Assembly: GCA_003054655.1 (NCBI GenBank)
Contig: QAYZ01000012.1
Span: 124,001 to 188,000, forward strand
Direction of reading: 5' to 3'
From: Spartobacteria bacterium LR76
GTDB taxonomy: Bacteria; Verrucomicrobiota; Verrucomicrobiia; Chthoniobacterales; Terrimicrobiaceae
DNA length: 64,000 nt
Each line of letters opens with the position of its first letter. Position 1 is the first letter of the stretch. The notes beneath the pieces were generated by a model, which saw only the letters and a list, made by a program, of their open reading frames with translations, did not search any database and was not told where the DNA came from. A program made the position numbers and the translations under genes. This document shows, in pieces, positions 43,929 through 52,424 of this stretch.

Positions 43929-45029
43929 ATGTTCATCTACGAAAAACCGGACTGGCCTGCCTTTCGCTGGCGGGATGCGGAGCTGCTGCCGATGCTCACG
44001 GAATTGCGGCATCGCCAGGGGCGGCTGCTCGGGCGCATGGAGGGCTTGGGATTCGGGCTGCGCGAGCGGGCGAAGCTGAATACGTTCACCAGCGACACCG
44101 TGGCCTCAAGCGCCATCGAGGGCGAAAAGCTTGATGCCGAGCAGGTCCGATCCTCCATCGCGAAGCGGCTGGGTATTCCCTATGCCGGTACGGCAGTGGC
44201 CAGTCGCCATATTGAGGGCGTGGTCGAGATGATGCTGGATGCCACCCAGCGCTACGGCGCGCCCCTGACCAAGGGCCGCCTGCTCGGCTGGCACGCCTCC
44301 CTTTTTCCCACCGGCTACAGCGGCACGCAGAAAATCACCGTCGGCGGCTGGCGCACGGTGGCGTCGGGTGAAATGCAGGTGGTTTCCGGCCCCATCGGGC
44401 GCGAGCGTGTGCATTTTCAGGCTCCACCAGCGGATCGTATGGACGGGCATATGGAGGCTTTTTTCAAGTGGTTCAACGGCGAGCAGGGCCTGGACGAGGT
44501 TTTGAAAGCGGGCGTGGCGCACCTGTGGTTTCTCACGCTGCATCCGTTCGAGGATGGGAATGGACGCATTGGCCGGGCCATCGTCGATCTGCTCCTCGCC
44601 CGGGCCGAGCATTCGGCGGATCGGTTTTACAGCATGTCGGCCCAGATCGAGGCCGAGCGTGCGGATTACTACCTAAGTCTGGAAGCCGCCCAGCGCGGCG
44701 GTCTGGACATCACGGCCTGGCTCCAGTGGTTCATCGCCTGCCTGCGGCGGGCGCTCGCCACGGCGGAGAAGCAACTAGAGGAGACCCTGCGCAAGGCGCG
44801 GGCTTGGGAACGCATCAACACGCTGCCGGTCAACGAACGCCAGCGCAAAGTCATCAACCTCCTGCTCGACGGCTTCGAGGGCAAGCTGACCAACGCCAAG
44901 TACGCCAAGCTCACCAAGTGCTCCCACGACACCGCCCTCCGCGACCTCAAAGACCTCGCCACCCGTGGCATCCTCACCCGCGACGAGGCCGGAGGACGGA
45001 GCACGGCGTATTTGCTGGTGGAAGTTTAA
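43929..45029 (+). CDS. Fic family protein (DUF4172-Fic-winged helix)
   Basis: 366 residues. The N-terminal DUF4172-type region has the class II inhibitory motif S60-x-x-x-E64-G65 (SSAIEGE). The Fic core is HPFEDGNGRIGR (His205), and a C-terminal winged-helix-like region follows (about 310-366, TNAKYAKLTKCSHDTALRDLKDL). Fic enzymes transfer AMP or another nucleotide to Ser/Thr/Tyr of target proteins; the inhibitory Glu would keep this one off. The C-terminal domain and the three upstream palindromes suggest autorepression. Confidence 0.92.
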   Translation: MFIYEKPDWPAFRWRDAELLPMLTELRHRQGRLLGRMEGLGFGLRERAKLNTFTSDTVASSAIEGEKLDAEQVRSSIAKRLGIPYAGTAVASRHIEGVVEMMLDATQRYGAPLTKGRLLGWHASLFPTGYSGTQKITVGGWRTVASGEMQVVSGPIGRERVHFQAPPADRMDGHMEAFFKWFNGEQGLDEVLKAGVAHLWFLTLHPFEDGNGRIGRAIVDLLLARAEHSADRFYSMSAQIEAERADYYLSLEAAQRGGLDITAWLQWFIACLRRALATAEKQLEETLRKARAWERINTLPVNERQRKVINLLLDGFEGKLTNAKYAKLTKCSHDTALRDLKDLATRGILTRDEAGGRSTAYLLVEV

Positions 45030-45067
45030 TTAAAATTTATTTTTTAAAGCGAAATAAGAAATTTTAC

Positions 45068-45096
45068 TTGACTTTAACATGTTTATCGTGCAGAAT
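45068..45096 (+). promoter_or_regulatory. Possible sigma-70 promoter of the 45106 gene
   Basis: TTGACT (45068-45073), 17 bases, CAGAAT (45091-45096), within an A/T-rich stretch that starts after the Fic stop. The start codon at 45106 is only nine bases beyond the -10, so the message would be nearly leaderless. Confidence 0.35.
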
Positions 45097-45105
45097 CAGC
45101 TTATT

Positions 45106-45612
45106 ATGACTGATATAGATACGATAAACAGATTAAAATCCTTGTATGGGGAGTCTCCGGTTAATAATTTATTTTTTAATATAATTGCCCGTAGGAAAAA
45201 TAAAGCTTCGATCACCAAGGTGGATCGAATTTTGGGCCTCATGTTGAATGAGGATGAGAATGTCAATCGAGGAGAGATTGTTCGCTTGATGCAGGAGTTG
45301 GATGCTTTGGGGTTTGGCCGTTTTGTGCCCGGGCGACATTCCAAACCAAGCCGTATGGAATGGAGCGTTGATGTTCGCGAGTTGGCAAAAGCCGCTATGG
45401 GAGAGTCAGAGACCGTCTCGGAAGTTCAGCCTGGGGAGCTTGATGATGATCATGAGGAGGATACCGACTGTGATGTGCTGGAGCACAAGTTTTACTTACG
45501 CTCAGACTGCTTGGTAAGCATCAAGTTGCCTGTCGACCTTACAGCCGCAGAAGCGGATCGCTTGGCGGGGTTCTTGAAGAGTCTGCCCATTGAGAGCGGT
45601 AAAGATTTGTAA
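45106..45612 (+). CDS. Hypothetical protein, A/T-rich gene
   Basis: A 168-residue soluble protein. The N-terminal 80 residues look helical and DNA-binding-like (KASITKVDRILGLMLNEDENVNRGEIVRLMQELDALGFGRF resembles a winged helix), followed by an acidic linker (GELDDDHEEDTDCD) and a C-terminal SIKLPVDLTAAEADRLAGFLKSLP. Base composition is clearly lower in G/C than its neighbours, suggesting acquisition. Starts at 45079 and 45106 are both possible. It could be a transcription regulator, possibly of the Fic gene, but this is a guess. Confidence 0.55.
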   Translation: MTDIDTINRLKSLYGESPVNNLFFNIIARRKNKASITKVDRILGLMLNEDENVNRGEIVRLMQELDALGFGRFVPGRHSKPSRMEWSVDVRELAKAAMGESETVSEVQPGELDDDHEEDTDCDVLEHKFYLRSDCLVSIKLPVDLTAAEADRLAGFLKSLPIESGKDL

Positions 45613-45683
45613 CTTTCCTGTAGATTTGTCGCGGAACCCCTTGCCGATGAGAAAAAAATCGGACAAGTTCCTGTTCTTTCTGT

Positions 45684-45755
45684 GCCGGCATAGCTCAGCG
45701 GTAGAGCAACGGTTTTGTAAACCGTCGGTCCTCGGTTCGATCCCGAGTGCCGGCT
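45684..45755 (+). tRNA. tRNA-Thr (anticodon TGT)
   Basis: Cloverleaf from sequence: acceptor GCCGGCA / TGCCGGC, D arm GCTC-AGCGGTA-GAGC, anticodon stem ACGGT / ACCGT with loop TTTGTAA (anticodon TGT, Thr ACA), variable CGGTC, T arm CTCGG-TTCGATC-CCGAG, discriminator T. CCA is not encoded. A T-run follows directly and can end transcription. Confidence 0.95.
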
Positions 45756-45798
45756 TTTTCTTGCCCCTCGGGAAGGCTCGGGGCAGGGTTGGCGGGAT

Positions 45799-46113
45799 AT
45801 GGAATTTTCTCCCGTGACGGCGGTGGCCAAGGCCAATGTGTACTTCGATGGCGGCGTGGTGTCGCATGCGATCATTTTCCCCGATGGCGAGCGCAAGACG
45901 CTCGGTATCATCCGGGAGGGGTCGTATCACTTCGGCACCGAGGCGGCGGAAAACATGAAGATCACCGATGGCTCGTGCAACGTGCTCTTCGACGGGACGA
46001 CGGAGTACAAGACTTTCTCGGCGGGCGAGGAATTTGACGTGGCGGCGAACTCGGGCTTCACCATCGCGGTGACGAAGGGGCTTTGCCAATACGTCTGCTC
46101 GTACCTGAAGTAA
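45799..46113 (+). CDS. ppnP: Pyrimidine/purine nucleoside phosphorylase (DUF1255)
   Basis: A 104-residue cupin-like protein matching PpnP/YaiE: NVYFDGGVVSHAIIFPDGERKTLGII, GSYHFGTEAAENMKITDG and the end FDVAANSGFTIAVTKGLCQYVCSYL. The family phosphorolyses several nucleosides to base and ribose-1-phosphate in the cytoplasm. ATG 45799 fits the family N-terminus. Lies 43 bases after the tRNA. Confidence 0.92.
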   Translation: MEFSPVTAVAKANVYFDGGVVSHAIIFPDGERKTLGIIREGSYHFGTEAAENMKITDGSCNVLFDGTTEYKTFSAGEEFDVAANSGFTIAVTKGLCQYVCSYLK

Positions 46114-46148
46114 GGAGGCGGACTGCCTGGATTTTCGCCCGGGTTCCG

Positions 46149-46991
46149 ATGAGCGGCGGATGCACATATCGCGGGCGCATTGCGCCGACGCCGACCGGAT
46201 TCCTGCATGTCGGGCATGCGGCGACGTTTCGCCGGGCGGCGGAGCGGTGCGAGGCGGCGGGGGGAACGATGGTTTTCCGGCTGGAGGACCTGGATCCGCT
46301 GCGCTGCAAGCCGGAGTATTGCGACGCGGCGCTGGAGGATTTGCGCTGGCTCGGGCTCACCTGGGCCGAGGGGCCGGATGTGGGCGGACCCTGCGGGCCG
46401 TACCGGCAGAGCGAACGCCGTCCGCATTTTCTCGCGGCGTGGCGGGCCTTGCGCGATGGCGGGTGGATTTATCCCTGTGCGCGTTCGCGCAGGGAGGTGG
46501 CGACGGCGGCGCTGGCTCCGCATGAGGACGAGCCGGTTTTTCCGCCGGAGTGGCGTGTACCCGTCGAGAAGGCGCGGGAATGGGCGAACCCGGCGGGAAC
46601 GAACTGGCGGTTCCGCGTGCCGGATGGCGAGGCGGTGGAGTTTGTGGACGGGCATTTCGGCCCGACGCGGCGGGTGGCTGGGGTGGATTTCGGCGATTTC
46701 CTGGTCTGGAATCGCGACAATGTGCCGGCCTACGAGCTGGCCGTGGTGGTCGACGACATTGCCATGGGCATCACGGAGGTGGTGCGCGGCGCGGATCTGC
46801 TGACCTCCACGGCGCGGCAACTGCTGCTTTACCGGGCGCTCGGCGCTGCGGCTCCGGGGTTTTACCATTGTCCGCTGGTGGTGGATGAACACGGGCGGCG
46901 GCTGGCCAAGCGAACGGGCGCGCTGGCCCTGCGCACCCTTCGGGAACAGGGGGAGACTCCACAGAAGATCTGGGGGAAGACAGGGTTTTAA
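46149..46991 (+). CDS. gluQ: Glutamyl-Q tRNA(Asp) synthetase
   Basis: A 280-residue truncated GluRS paralogue that loads glutamate onto queuosine of tRNA-Asp. The HIGH-type motif is HVGHA in RIAPTPTGFLHVGHAATFRRA; FRLEDLDPLRCKPEY, FGDFLVWNRDNVPAYELAVVVDD and the KMSKS variant RRLAKRTGALAL follow, and no anticodon-binding domain is present. ATG 46149 fits; the frame overlaps ppnP if read from 46083. Depends on queuosine, matching queA in the window. Confidence 0.92.
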   Translation: MSGGCTYRGRIAPTPTGFLHVGHAATFRRAAERCEAAGGTMVFRLEDLDPLRCKPEYCDAALEDLRWLGLTWAEGPDVGGPCGPYRQSERRPHFLAAWRALRDGGWIYPCARSRREVATAALAPHEDEPVFPPEWRVPVEKAREWANPAGTNWRFRVPDGEAVEFVDGHFGPTRRVAGVDFGDFLVWNRDNVPAYELAVVVDDIAMGITEVVRGADLLTSTARQLLLYRALGAAAPGFYHCPLVVDEHGRRLAKRTGALALRTLREQGETPQKIWGKTGF

Positions 46992-47110
46992 CAGAAGGAA
47001 GCGAAGGAAACCAAGGGGGAGGCAGAAGACTTTTTACAAAAGGTCGCAAAGGCCGCGAAGGGGGGGGACGGCCTCTTGCGCTGGTGGCATTTGCGAAATT
47101 CGAGCGCGGG
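46989..47110 (+). repeat. Dispersed intergenic repeat, copy 1
   Basis: Two modules: AACAGAAGGAAGCGAAGGAAACC and onward, then TTTTTACAAAAGGTCGCAAAGGCCGCG and a tail GCGCTGGTGGCATTTGCGAAATTCGA. The same order occurs inverted at 47752-47898 and in looser form at 59425-59600. It starts inside the gluQ stop codon. Positions 47111-47274 after it hold no recognisable gene. Confidence 0.75.
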
Positions 47111-47274
47111 GTTGCGGGTTTTGCCTCGGGGACTGGGAGGACGACGCTGTTGGGTTTCCTGCGATACCGGCGAGCAGAGGAAAGTGGGAGGAGCGTCGCC
47201 CGGTTCTGCTTATGAGCGAACGGCGATGCAATCTACGCCGAGCCGGTCGTCGGAAAGAGGTGGCATCTGCCGCT

Positions 47275-47664
47275 CTACCCGATCGGGGTGCAGAGTTCGA
47301 CGAGGTGGCCGTCGAGGTCGCGGAGGTAGGCGACGGTCTGGCCCCAGGGTTTCTGCGTGGGCGTTGAGACACCAATGGCTCCGGCGGAAACGGCCCGCTG
47401 GTAGGCGCTGTCGACATCGGGCGTGGCGAAGGCGATTTCGCTGGGGAAGGGGCGGCGTTCGCGATTCGGCGACTCCACTCCGCCGGGGAGATTCATCTCG
47501 CCGAGTTCCAGCGCGGCAAAACCGAGCGTGGTCGCGCCGGTATCGAGTTCCCCATAGGTGCCGCTCTCATGCAGGAACCGGGTGGCAAACCCGTAGGCCG
47601 CTTCGTAATGGGCGAGCGAAGCGGTGACATCTGATACGTACAGGATCGTGTAGGCGAAGTGCAT
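47275..47664 (-). CDS. VOC-family (glyoxalase/bleomycin-resistance-like) protein
   Basis: 129 residues with the paired beta-alpha-beta VOC pattern (MHFAYTILYVSDVTASLAHYEAAYGF ... QKPWGQTVAYLRDLDGHLVELCTP). Its C-terminal DPDGHLVEL-type motif is typical of unspecific VOC enzymes, and it is not GloA-like. Metal dependence and substrate unknown. The gene is bracketed by two inverted copies of the intergenic repeat. Confidence 0.82.
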   Translation of the reverse strand: MHFAYTILYVSDVTASLAHYEAAYGFATRFLHESGTYGELDTGATTLGFAALELGEMNLPGGVESPNRERRPFPSEIAFATPDVDSAYQRAVSAGAIGVSTPTQKPWGQTVAYLRDLDGHLVELCTPIG

Positions 47665-47751
47665 GATGGAGGAAGTGTGCCCCGGTGTGGTGCCCGGTCA
47701 ATGCCGGAAAGCTGGCATGCTCCTTCAGCCAACGCCTGCATCAGCAACCCC

Positions 47752-47898
47752 AGCGTTCGAATTTCGCAGGTGCCACCAGCGCAAGGGGCCGACCACCTTC
47801 GCGGCCTTTGCGACGTTGGCTTCGCCTGTCTCGCAAGGCTCGGCTCTGTAAAAAGTCTTCAGCCTTCCCCTTTGGTTTCCTTCGCTTCCTTCTGTTCC
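47752..47898 (-). repeat. Dispersed intergenic repeat, copy 2 (inverted)
   Basis: Reverse complement of the copy 1 pattern: AACAGAAGGAAGCGAAGGAAACC, GACTTTTTACA, CGCAAAGGCCGCGAAGG and TTGCGCTGGTGGCA are shared. It has about 30 extra bases between the TTTTTACA and CGCAAAGG modules (near 47815-47845). It ends just before phzF. Confidence 0.75.
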
Positions 47899-47920
47899 AT
47901 GACTTCTGTACGGTTTCCGC

Positions 47921-48697
47921 GTGAAGGTTCCTTATTTCCACGTGGATGCGTTTGCCTCGGAGATGTTTCGGGGAAATCCGGCGGGGGTGTGCCTGCTGCG
48001 CGAGGCGGTCGATGACGCGACGCTGCAGCGGATTGCGTTTGAGAACAACCTGTCGGAGACGGCTTTTGTGCTGCCACAGGCAGAGGAGTTTTCCATCCGG
48101 TGGTTCACGCCGACGGTGGAGGTGGACCTGTGCGGCCATGCCACGCTGGCGGCGGCGCATGTCCTGGTGACCGAGGCGCGGTGCCATGCGCCGATCCGTT
48201 TCGATTCCGCCAGCGGCGTGCTCGGGGTGTCGGCGGAGGGGGACCGGCTGGTGCTGGATTTCCCGGCGCGTTCCGGGGAGGTCATCGCCGAAACGGGGCC
48301 TCTGGCCGCAGCGCTGGGAGCGGCTCCGCGAGAGGTGCGCAAGGCGCAGGATTTTCTTTGTATCTACGACAGGGCGGAGGACGTGCTCGATTTGCGCCCC
48401 GACATGGCGGCGGTGGCCGGGCTGGACGCGCGCGGAGTGATCGCGACGGCACCGGGAGAGGATTGTGACTTTGTGTCGCGCTTCTTTGCTCCGGGATGCG
48501 GGATTCCCGAGGACCCGGTGACGGGTTCGGCGCATTGTACCCTTGCGCCGTATTGGGCGGAGCGGCTGGGGAAAAACGTCTTTTTTGCGAGGCAGGTTTC
48601 CGCTCGCGGAGGCGAGTTGTGGTGCGAACTGGCAGGGGACCGGGTGCGAATCGGCGGGCGGTGTGTCACCTACCTGCGGGGGGAGATTTCCGTCTAA
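47921..48697 (+). CDS. PhzF family isomerase/epimerase
   Basis: A 258-residue diaminopimelate-epimerase-fold protein. It has HVDAFASEMFRGNPAGVCLL, the catalytic Glu in NNLSETAFVLP, the STHDR-type FTPTVEVDLCGHATLAAAHVL and PEDPVTGSAHCTLAPYW. Named for phenazine synthesis, but stand-alone copies such as this act on unknown substrates; no phz genes are nearby. GTG 47921 is the start. Confidence 0.88.
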   Translation: MKVPYFHVDAFASEMFRGNPAGVCLLREAVDDATLQRIAFENNLSETAFVLPQAEEFSIRWFTPTVEVDLCGHATLAAAHVLVTEARCHAPIRFDSASGVLGVSAEGDRLVLDFPARSGEVIAETGPLAAALGAAPREVRKAQDFLCIYDRAEDVLDLRPDMAAVAGLDARGVIATAPGEDCDFVSRFFAPGCGIPEDPVTGSAHCTLAPYWAERLGKNVFFARQVSARGGELWCELAGDRVRIGGRCVTYLRGEISV

Positions 48698-48883
48698 AGT
48701 GTCGATCCCCGTGGAGGCCGATGGCAGCGAAATGCCAGCCTCGGAACCGAGGAACATGCGTGGGGGAAGGGAATCGAACACCGCTGCTTGTCATTGGTCG
48801 CGCGAGCATATTTGTGGCAACGCTGCCACCCGGATGATAAACGGGGCTGGGACAGTCATTTTTTCGAACACCTCACTATCTTT

Positions 48884-49825
48884 ATGTCGTTGCGTATCCT
48901 GGTTACTGGCGGAGCGGGTTTTTTGGGCTCTCACCTTTGCGATCGGTTGGTTGCCGAGGGGCATGACGTATTGTGCCTCGACAATTTCTTCACCGGGAGG
49001 AAGTCGAATATCGAGCATCTGCTTGGGAATCCGCGGTTTGAGTTGATCCGGCACGACGTGATCGACCCGTTCAAGTTTGAGGTCGACCAGATTTACAACC
49101 TCGCCTGCCCGGCCTCGCCGCCGCACTACCAGTACAATCCCATCAAGACGATCAAGACGTCCGTGATGGGGGCGATCAACTGCCTCGGGCTGGCCAAGCG
49201 CACGAAGGCCCGGGTCTTTCAGGCCTCCACCTCGGAGGTCTATGGCGACCCGAACGTGCATCCGCAGACCGAGGAGTACTGGGGCAATGTGAACCCGATC
49301 GGCCGCCGCTCGTGTTACGACGAGGGCAAGCGCTGCGCCGAGACGCTTTTTTTTGATTACCACCGGGAGAACAAGGTCGACATCCGCGTGGTGCGCATTT
49401 TCAACACCTACGGCCCGCGCATGCACCCGAACGATGGCCGCGTCGTTTCGAACTTCATTGTGCAGGCCCTGCGCGGCGAGGACATCACGATCTACGGCGA
49501 CGGCTCGCAGACCCGGTCATTCTGTTATGTGGACGATCTCATCGAGGGCTTCCTGCGGCTCATGAATCAGGAGCTCACCGTGGGGCCGGTGAACATCGGC
49601 AACCCGGGTGAGTTTACCATGCTGGAGCTGGCCAGGCTCGTCCTGGAGATCGTGGGCGGCCCGTCCAAAATCGTCCACTTCCCGCTGCCCTCGGATGACC
49701 CGAAGCAGCGCCGGCCCGACATCACGCTGGCGAAAAAATACCTCGGCTGGGAGCCGACCGTACCGCTGGTCGAGGGATTGCAGCGCACGGTGGAGTACTT
49801 CCGCAAGGAAATCCAGGCGGGCTAA
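48884..49825 (+). CDS. uxs: UDP-glucuronate decarboxylase (UDP-xylose synthase)
   Basis: An extended SDR of 313 residues. The NAD-binding motif [11 protein letters not shown] is at 9-19, the UXS-specific [23 protein letters not shown] block near 76, catalytic Tyr and Lys in [12 protein letters not shown], and [10 protein letters not shown] later. Converts UDP-glucuronate to UDP-xylose with NAD+. The UDP-glucose dehydrogenase that supplies its substrate follows after 63 bases, so the pair forms an operon. ATG 48884 is chosen; the open frame extends to 48788. Confidence 0.92.
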   Translation: MSLRILVTGGAGFLGSHLCDRLVAEGHDVLCLDNFFTGRKSNIEHLLGNPRFELIRHDVIDPFKFEVDQIYNLACPASPPHYQYNPIKTIKTSVMGAINCLGLAKRTKARVFQASTSEVYGDPNVHPQTEEYWGNVNPIGRRSCYDEGKRCAETLFFDYHRENKVDIRVVRIFNTYGPRMHPNDGRVVSNFIVQALRGEDITIYGDGSQTRSFCYVDDLIEGFLRLMNQELTVGPVNIGNPGEFTMLELARLVLEIVGGPSKIVHFPLPSDDPKQRRPDITLAKKYLGWEPTVPLVEGLQRTVEYFRKEIQAG

Positions 49826-49888
49826 CGCGCTGGACGAAGTCCCGGTCAATTGAGACACTCACCCCTTTCCCAGACTCACCACCAAACT

Positions 49889-51259
49889 ATGAACATCTGC
49901 TGTATCGGAGCGGGCTATGTCGGGGGACCGACGATGGCCATGATCGCAAAGAAGGCGACCTTCTGCAAAGTGACGGTTGTCGATATCAATCAGGCGCGCA
50001 TCGATGCCTGGAACTCCGACGAACTACCGGTGTACGAGCCGGGACTCGACGATGTCGTGCGCGAGTGCCGCGGCAAGAACCTGTTTTTCTCCACCGACGT
50101 CGACCAGGCCATCCGCGACGCAGACATCATCTTCGTGAGCGTGAACACGCCGACCAAGACGTACGGAGTCGGGGCGGGCCGCGCGGCGGACCTGCGTTAT
50201 CTCGAGCTGTGCGCCCGCCGCATTGCCGAGGTGGCTGAGGGCGACAAGATCATCGTGGAAAAGTCGACGCTCCCCGTGCGCACGGCGGAGTCGCTCAAGC
50301 GCGTGCTGCATTCCAACAGCAACGGGCACCGCTTCGAGGTGCTGTCGAATCCCGAGTTTCTCGCCGAGGGCACGGCCATCGCCGATCTCGAGGCTCCTGA
50401 CCGCGTGCTGATCGGAGGCGATGATACGCCGAGCGGACAGGCCGCGGTCGAGACCCTGGTCAAGGTGTACAACGCCTGGGTGCCGCGCGAGCGCATCCTC
50501 ACGACGAATCTGTGGTCGTCCGAACTGACCAAGCTCGTCTCCAACGCCCTCCTGGCGCAGCGCATTTCCTCGGTGAACTCGATCTCCGCCCTGTGCGAAG
50601 CGACCGGCGCCGACATCGACGAGGTGGCCTTCGCCGCCGGCAAGGACACGCGCATCGGGCCAAAATTCCTCAAGGCCTCCGTCGGCTTCGGCGGATCGTG
50701 CTTCCAGAAGGACATCCTCAACCTCGTCTATCTCTGCGAATACTACGGCCTGAAGGAAGTGGCCGAGTACTGGGAGAGCGTGGTGAAGATCAACGACTGG
50801 CAGAAGGACCGCTTCGTCCGCGGCATGATCCGCACGATGTTCAACACCATCTCGGGCAAGAAGATCGCGGTGCTCGGGTTTGCCTTCAAGAAGGACACGA
50901 ACGACACCCGCGAGTCCGCCGCGATCCGCGTCTGCGCCTCGCTGCTCGCAGAACATGCCGAGGTGGCCGTGTACGATCCGCAGGTGACCGAGAAGGGCAT
51001 CCGCGACGACCTGGCCTACGCAGGCGTGCCGGAATCGCAGCTCGCCCGCCTCAAGGTGGTGGAGGACCCGTACGAGGCGCTCGACCAAGCCCATGCTCTC
51101 GCCGTGCTGACGGAATGGGACGAGTTCAAGGGCTACGACTACGAGCGGGTTTTCAAGGGCATGAAGAAGCCAGCCTTCGCCTTCGACGGCCGCAATATCC
51201 TCGACCGGGTCAGGCTCCGCGAGATCGGCTTCGAGGTGCACGCCATCGGCAAGCCGTAA
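49889..51259 (+). CDS. ugd: UDP-glucose 6-dehydrogenase
   Basis: A 456-residue UGDH oxidising UDP-glucose to UDP-glucuronate. It begins [20 protein letters not shown], has the catalytic cysteine in [17 protein letters not shown] near residue 270, and [15 protein letters not shown]. The long form and the FVSVNTPTK / GAGRAADL stretch resemble animal-type UGDH rather than short bacterial Ugd. Product goes to UXS, encoded upstream. A terminator follows. Confidence 0.94.
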   Translation: MNICCIGAGYVGGPTMAMIAKKATFCKVTVVDINQARIDAWNSDELPVYEPGLDDVVRECRGKNLFFSTDVDQAIRDADIIFVSVNTPTKTYGVGAGRAADLRYLELCARRIAEVAEGDKIIVEKSTLPVRTAESLKRVLHSNSNGHRFEVLSNPEFLAEGTAIADLEAPDRVLIGGDDTPSGQAAVETLVKVYNAWVPRERILTTNLWSSELTKLVSNALLAQRISSVNSISALCEATGADIDEVAFAAGKDTRIGPKFLKASVGFGGSCFQKDILNLVYLCEYYGLKEVAEYWESVVKINDWQKDRFVRGMIRTMFNTISGKKIAVLGFAFKKDTNDTRESAAIRVCASLLAEHAEVAVYDPQVTEKGIRDDLAYAGVPESQLARLKVVEDPYEALDQAHALAVLTEWDEFKGYDYERVFKGMKKPAFAFDGRNILDRVRLREIGFEVHAIGKP

Positions 51260-51292
51260 GGCCTTCCGCAAAACCGGTCTTCCGTTTCGCTG

Positions 51293-51330
51293 GGGGAGCA
51301 GTCCGCATAAGGCTGCTCCCCTTTGCTTTT
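51293..51330 (+). terminator. Intrinsic terminator after ugd
   Basis: The stem GGGGAGCAG / CTGCTCCCC with an 11-base loop is followed by TTTGCTTTT. It closes the uxs-ugd operon. Confidence 0.88.
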
Positions 51331-51404
51331 CCCTGGCTTCCGCCCTCTGAGGGGGCCTCAAATCTGATTGCGCTTTAGGCGAGTCGATAGCACCCTTGAG
51401 GGCA

Positions 51405-52397
51405 GTGAACTTCTGGAAGCGAAAGCCGGTGCTGGGGATAGGCATCGGAGTCGGGGTGATGGGAGCGGTGGCGCTGGCGGTGCGATATGGCATGCGCCGG
51501 GTCCCGCGTGAACCCATTCCCGACGATATTTCGCCCGCCATCTTTGCCACGCGGGTGGCGAGCACATCGCATGGGGAGATGGTCTATCACATCTCCGGCT
51601 CCGGTGAGCCACTGGTCTTCCTGCACGGCATCTATCTCGGTGCCTCGTCGTACGAGTGGAGCAAGGTGTATCCGCATTTTACGATGGGTCATGAGGTCAT
51701 CGTGCCCGACCTGATCGGCTTTGGCGAAAGCGAGCGGCCGGGCGTGCCGATGGATGCCACGGATTACGCCGAGAGCCTGGCGGAGTTCCTGCTGGAGACG
51801 TGCCCGGGGCGGCAGCCGGTGATCGTGGCAAGCGGATTGACGGCAGGTATCGCGCTGCTGCTGGCGTCGCGTCATCCCGAGCGGATTTCGCGCGTCGTGG
51901 CCCTGCTGCCGACGGGTCTGAAAGAATCCGGCAAATGGCGCGCCGCCGGCATGGTGGCGCTCGTCGGGCTGCCGGGACTGAACCGCTTTGTTTATCACAA
52001 CTATCTCTCGCGTCCGCCCTTCATCCGGGGATGGCTGTCACGTTTTGCCCTCGGCGATGCCTCGCGGGTCAATGAGGAGATGGTGCGCGTGCTCTCCACC
52101 TGCGCCCGGCAGACGGGGGCGGAGCATGCGATCTTTGGGTTTTTGCGCGGTCGGCTGGCCTTTGACATCGAGTCGCGGCTGGGCCGGGTGCCGCATCCGG
52201 TGACGATCCTGTGGCCCGACAAGGCGACAGGATTTCCGATCGGCAAGGGGCTGGAGATCGCAAAAAAGATCGCGAATGTGCGGATGGTGCAGGTGCCGGA
52301 TTGCGGCATTCTGGCAGCCTTGGAGGTTCCCGAACGCCTTACGGAGCTGCTAACTTCCGAGATTGATGGTGACTTAAGGCTTGAGGGTGCGGCCTGA
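51405..52397 (+). CDS. Membrane-anchored alpha/beta-hydrolase-fold protein, probably catalytically inactive
   Basis: 330 residues with an N-terminal membrane anchor (about 10-28) and an alpha/beta hydrolase fold (SGEPLVFLHGIYLGASSYEW, IVPDLIGFGESERP). The catalytic positions look lost: the nucleophile elbow reads VASGLTAG instead of G-x-S-x-G, the acid position reads WPDKATG instead of GxxD, and the His position in VPDCGILAALEVPE is Ile. GTG 51405 has GAGGG upstream; TTG 51396 is an alternative. May serve as a binding or scaffold protein. Confidence 0.75.
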   Translation: MNFWKRKPVLGIGIGVGVMGAVALAVRYGMRRVPREPIPDDISPAIFATRVASTSHGEMVYHISGSGEPLVFLHGIYLGASSYEWSKVYPHFTMGHEVIVPDLIGFGESERPGVPMDATDYAESLAEFLLETCPGRQPVIVASGLTAGIALLLASRHPERISRVVALLPTGLKESGKWRAAGMVALVGLPGLNRFVYHNYLSRPPFIRGWLSRFALGDASRVNEEMVRVLSTCARQTGAEHAIFGFLRGRLAFDIESRLGRVPHPVTILWPDKATGFPIGKGLEIAKKIANVRMVQVPDCGILAALEVPERLTELLTSEIDGDLRLEGAA

Positions 52398-52424
52398 CGT
52401 GGTATTGGCCGACCTCGTAAAGAA

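Noticed and set aside
45653-45678. CCGAT-GAGAAAAAA-ATCGG hairpin before the tRNA as a terminator
   Set aside because: Short stem, A-rich loop and no T-run on the + strand.
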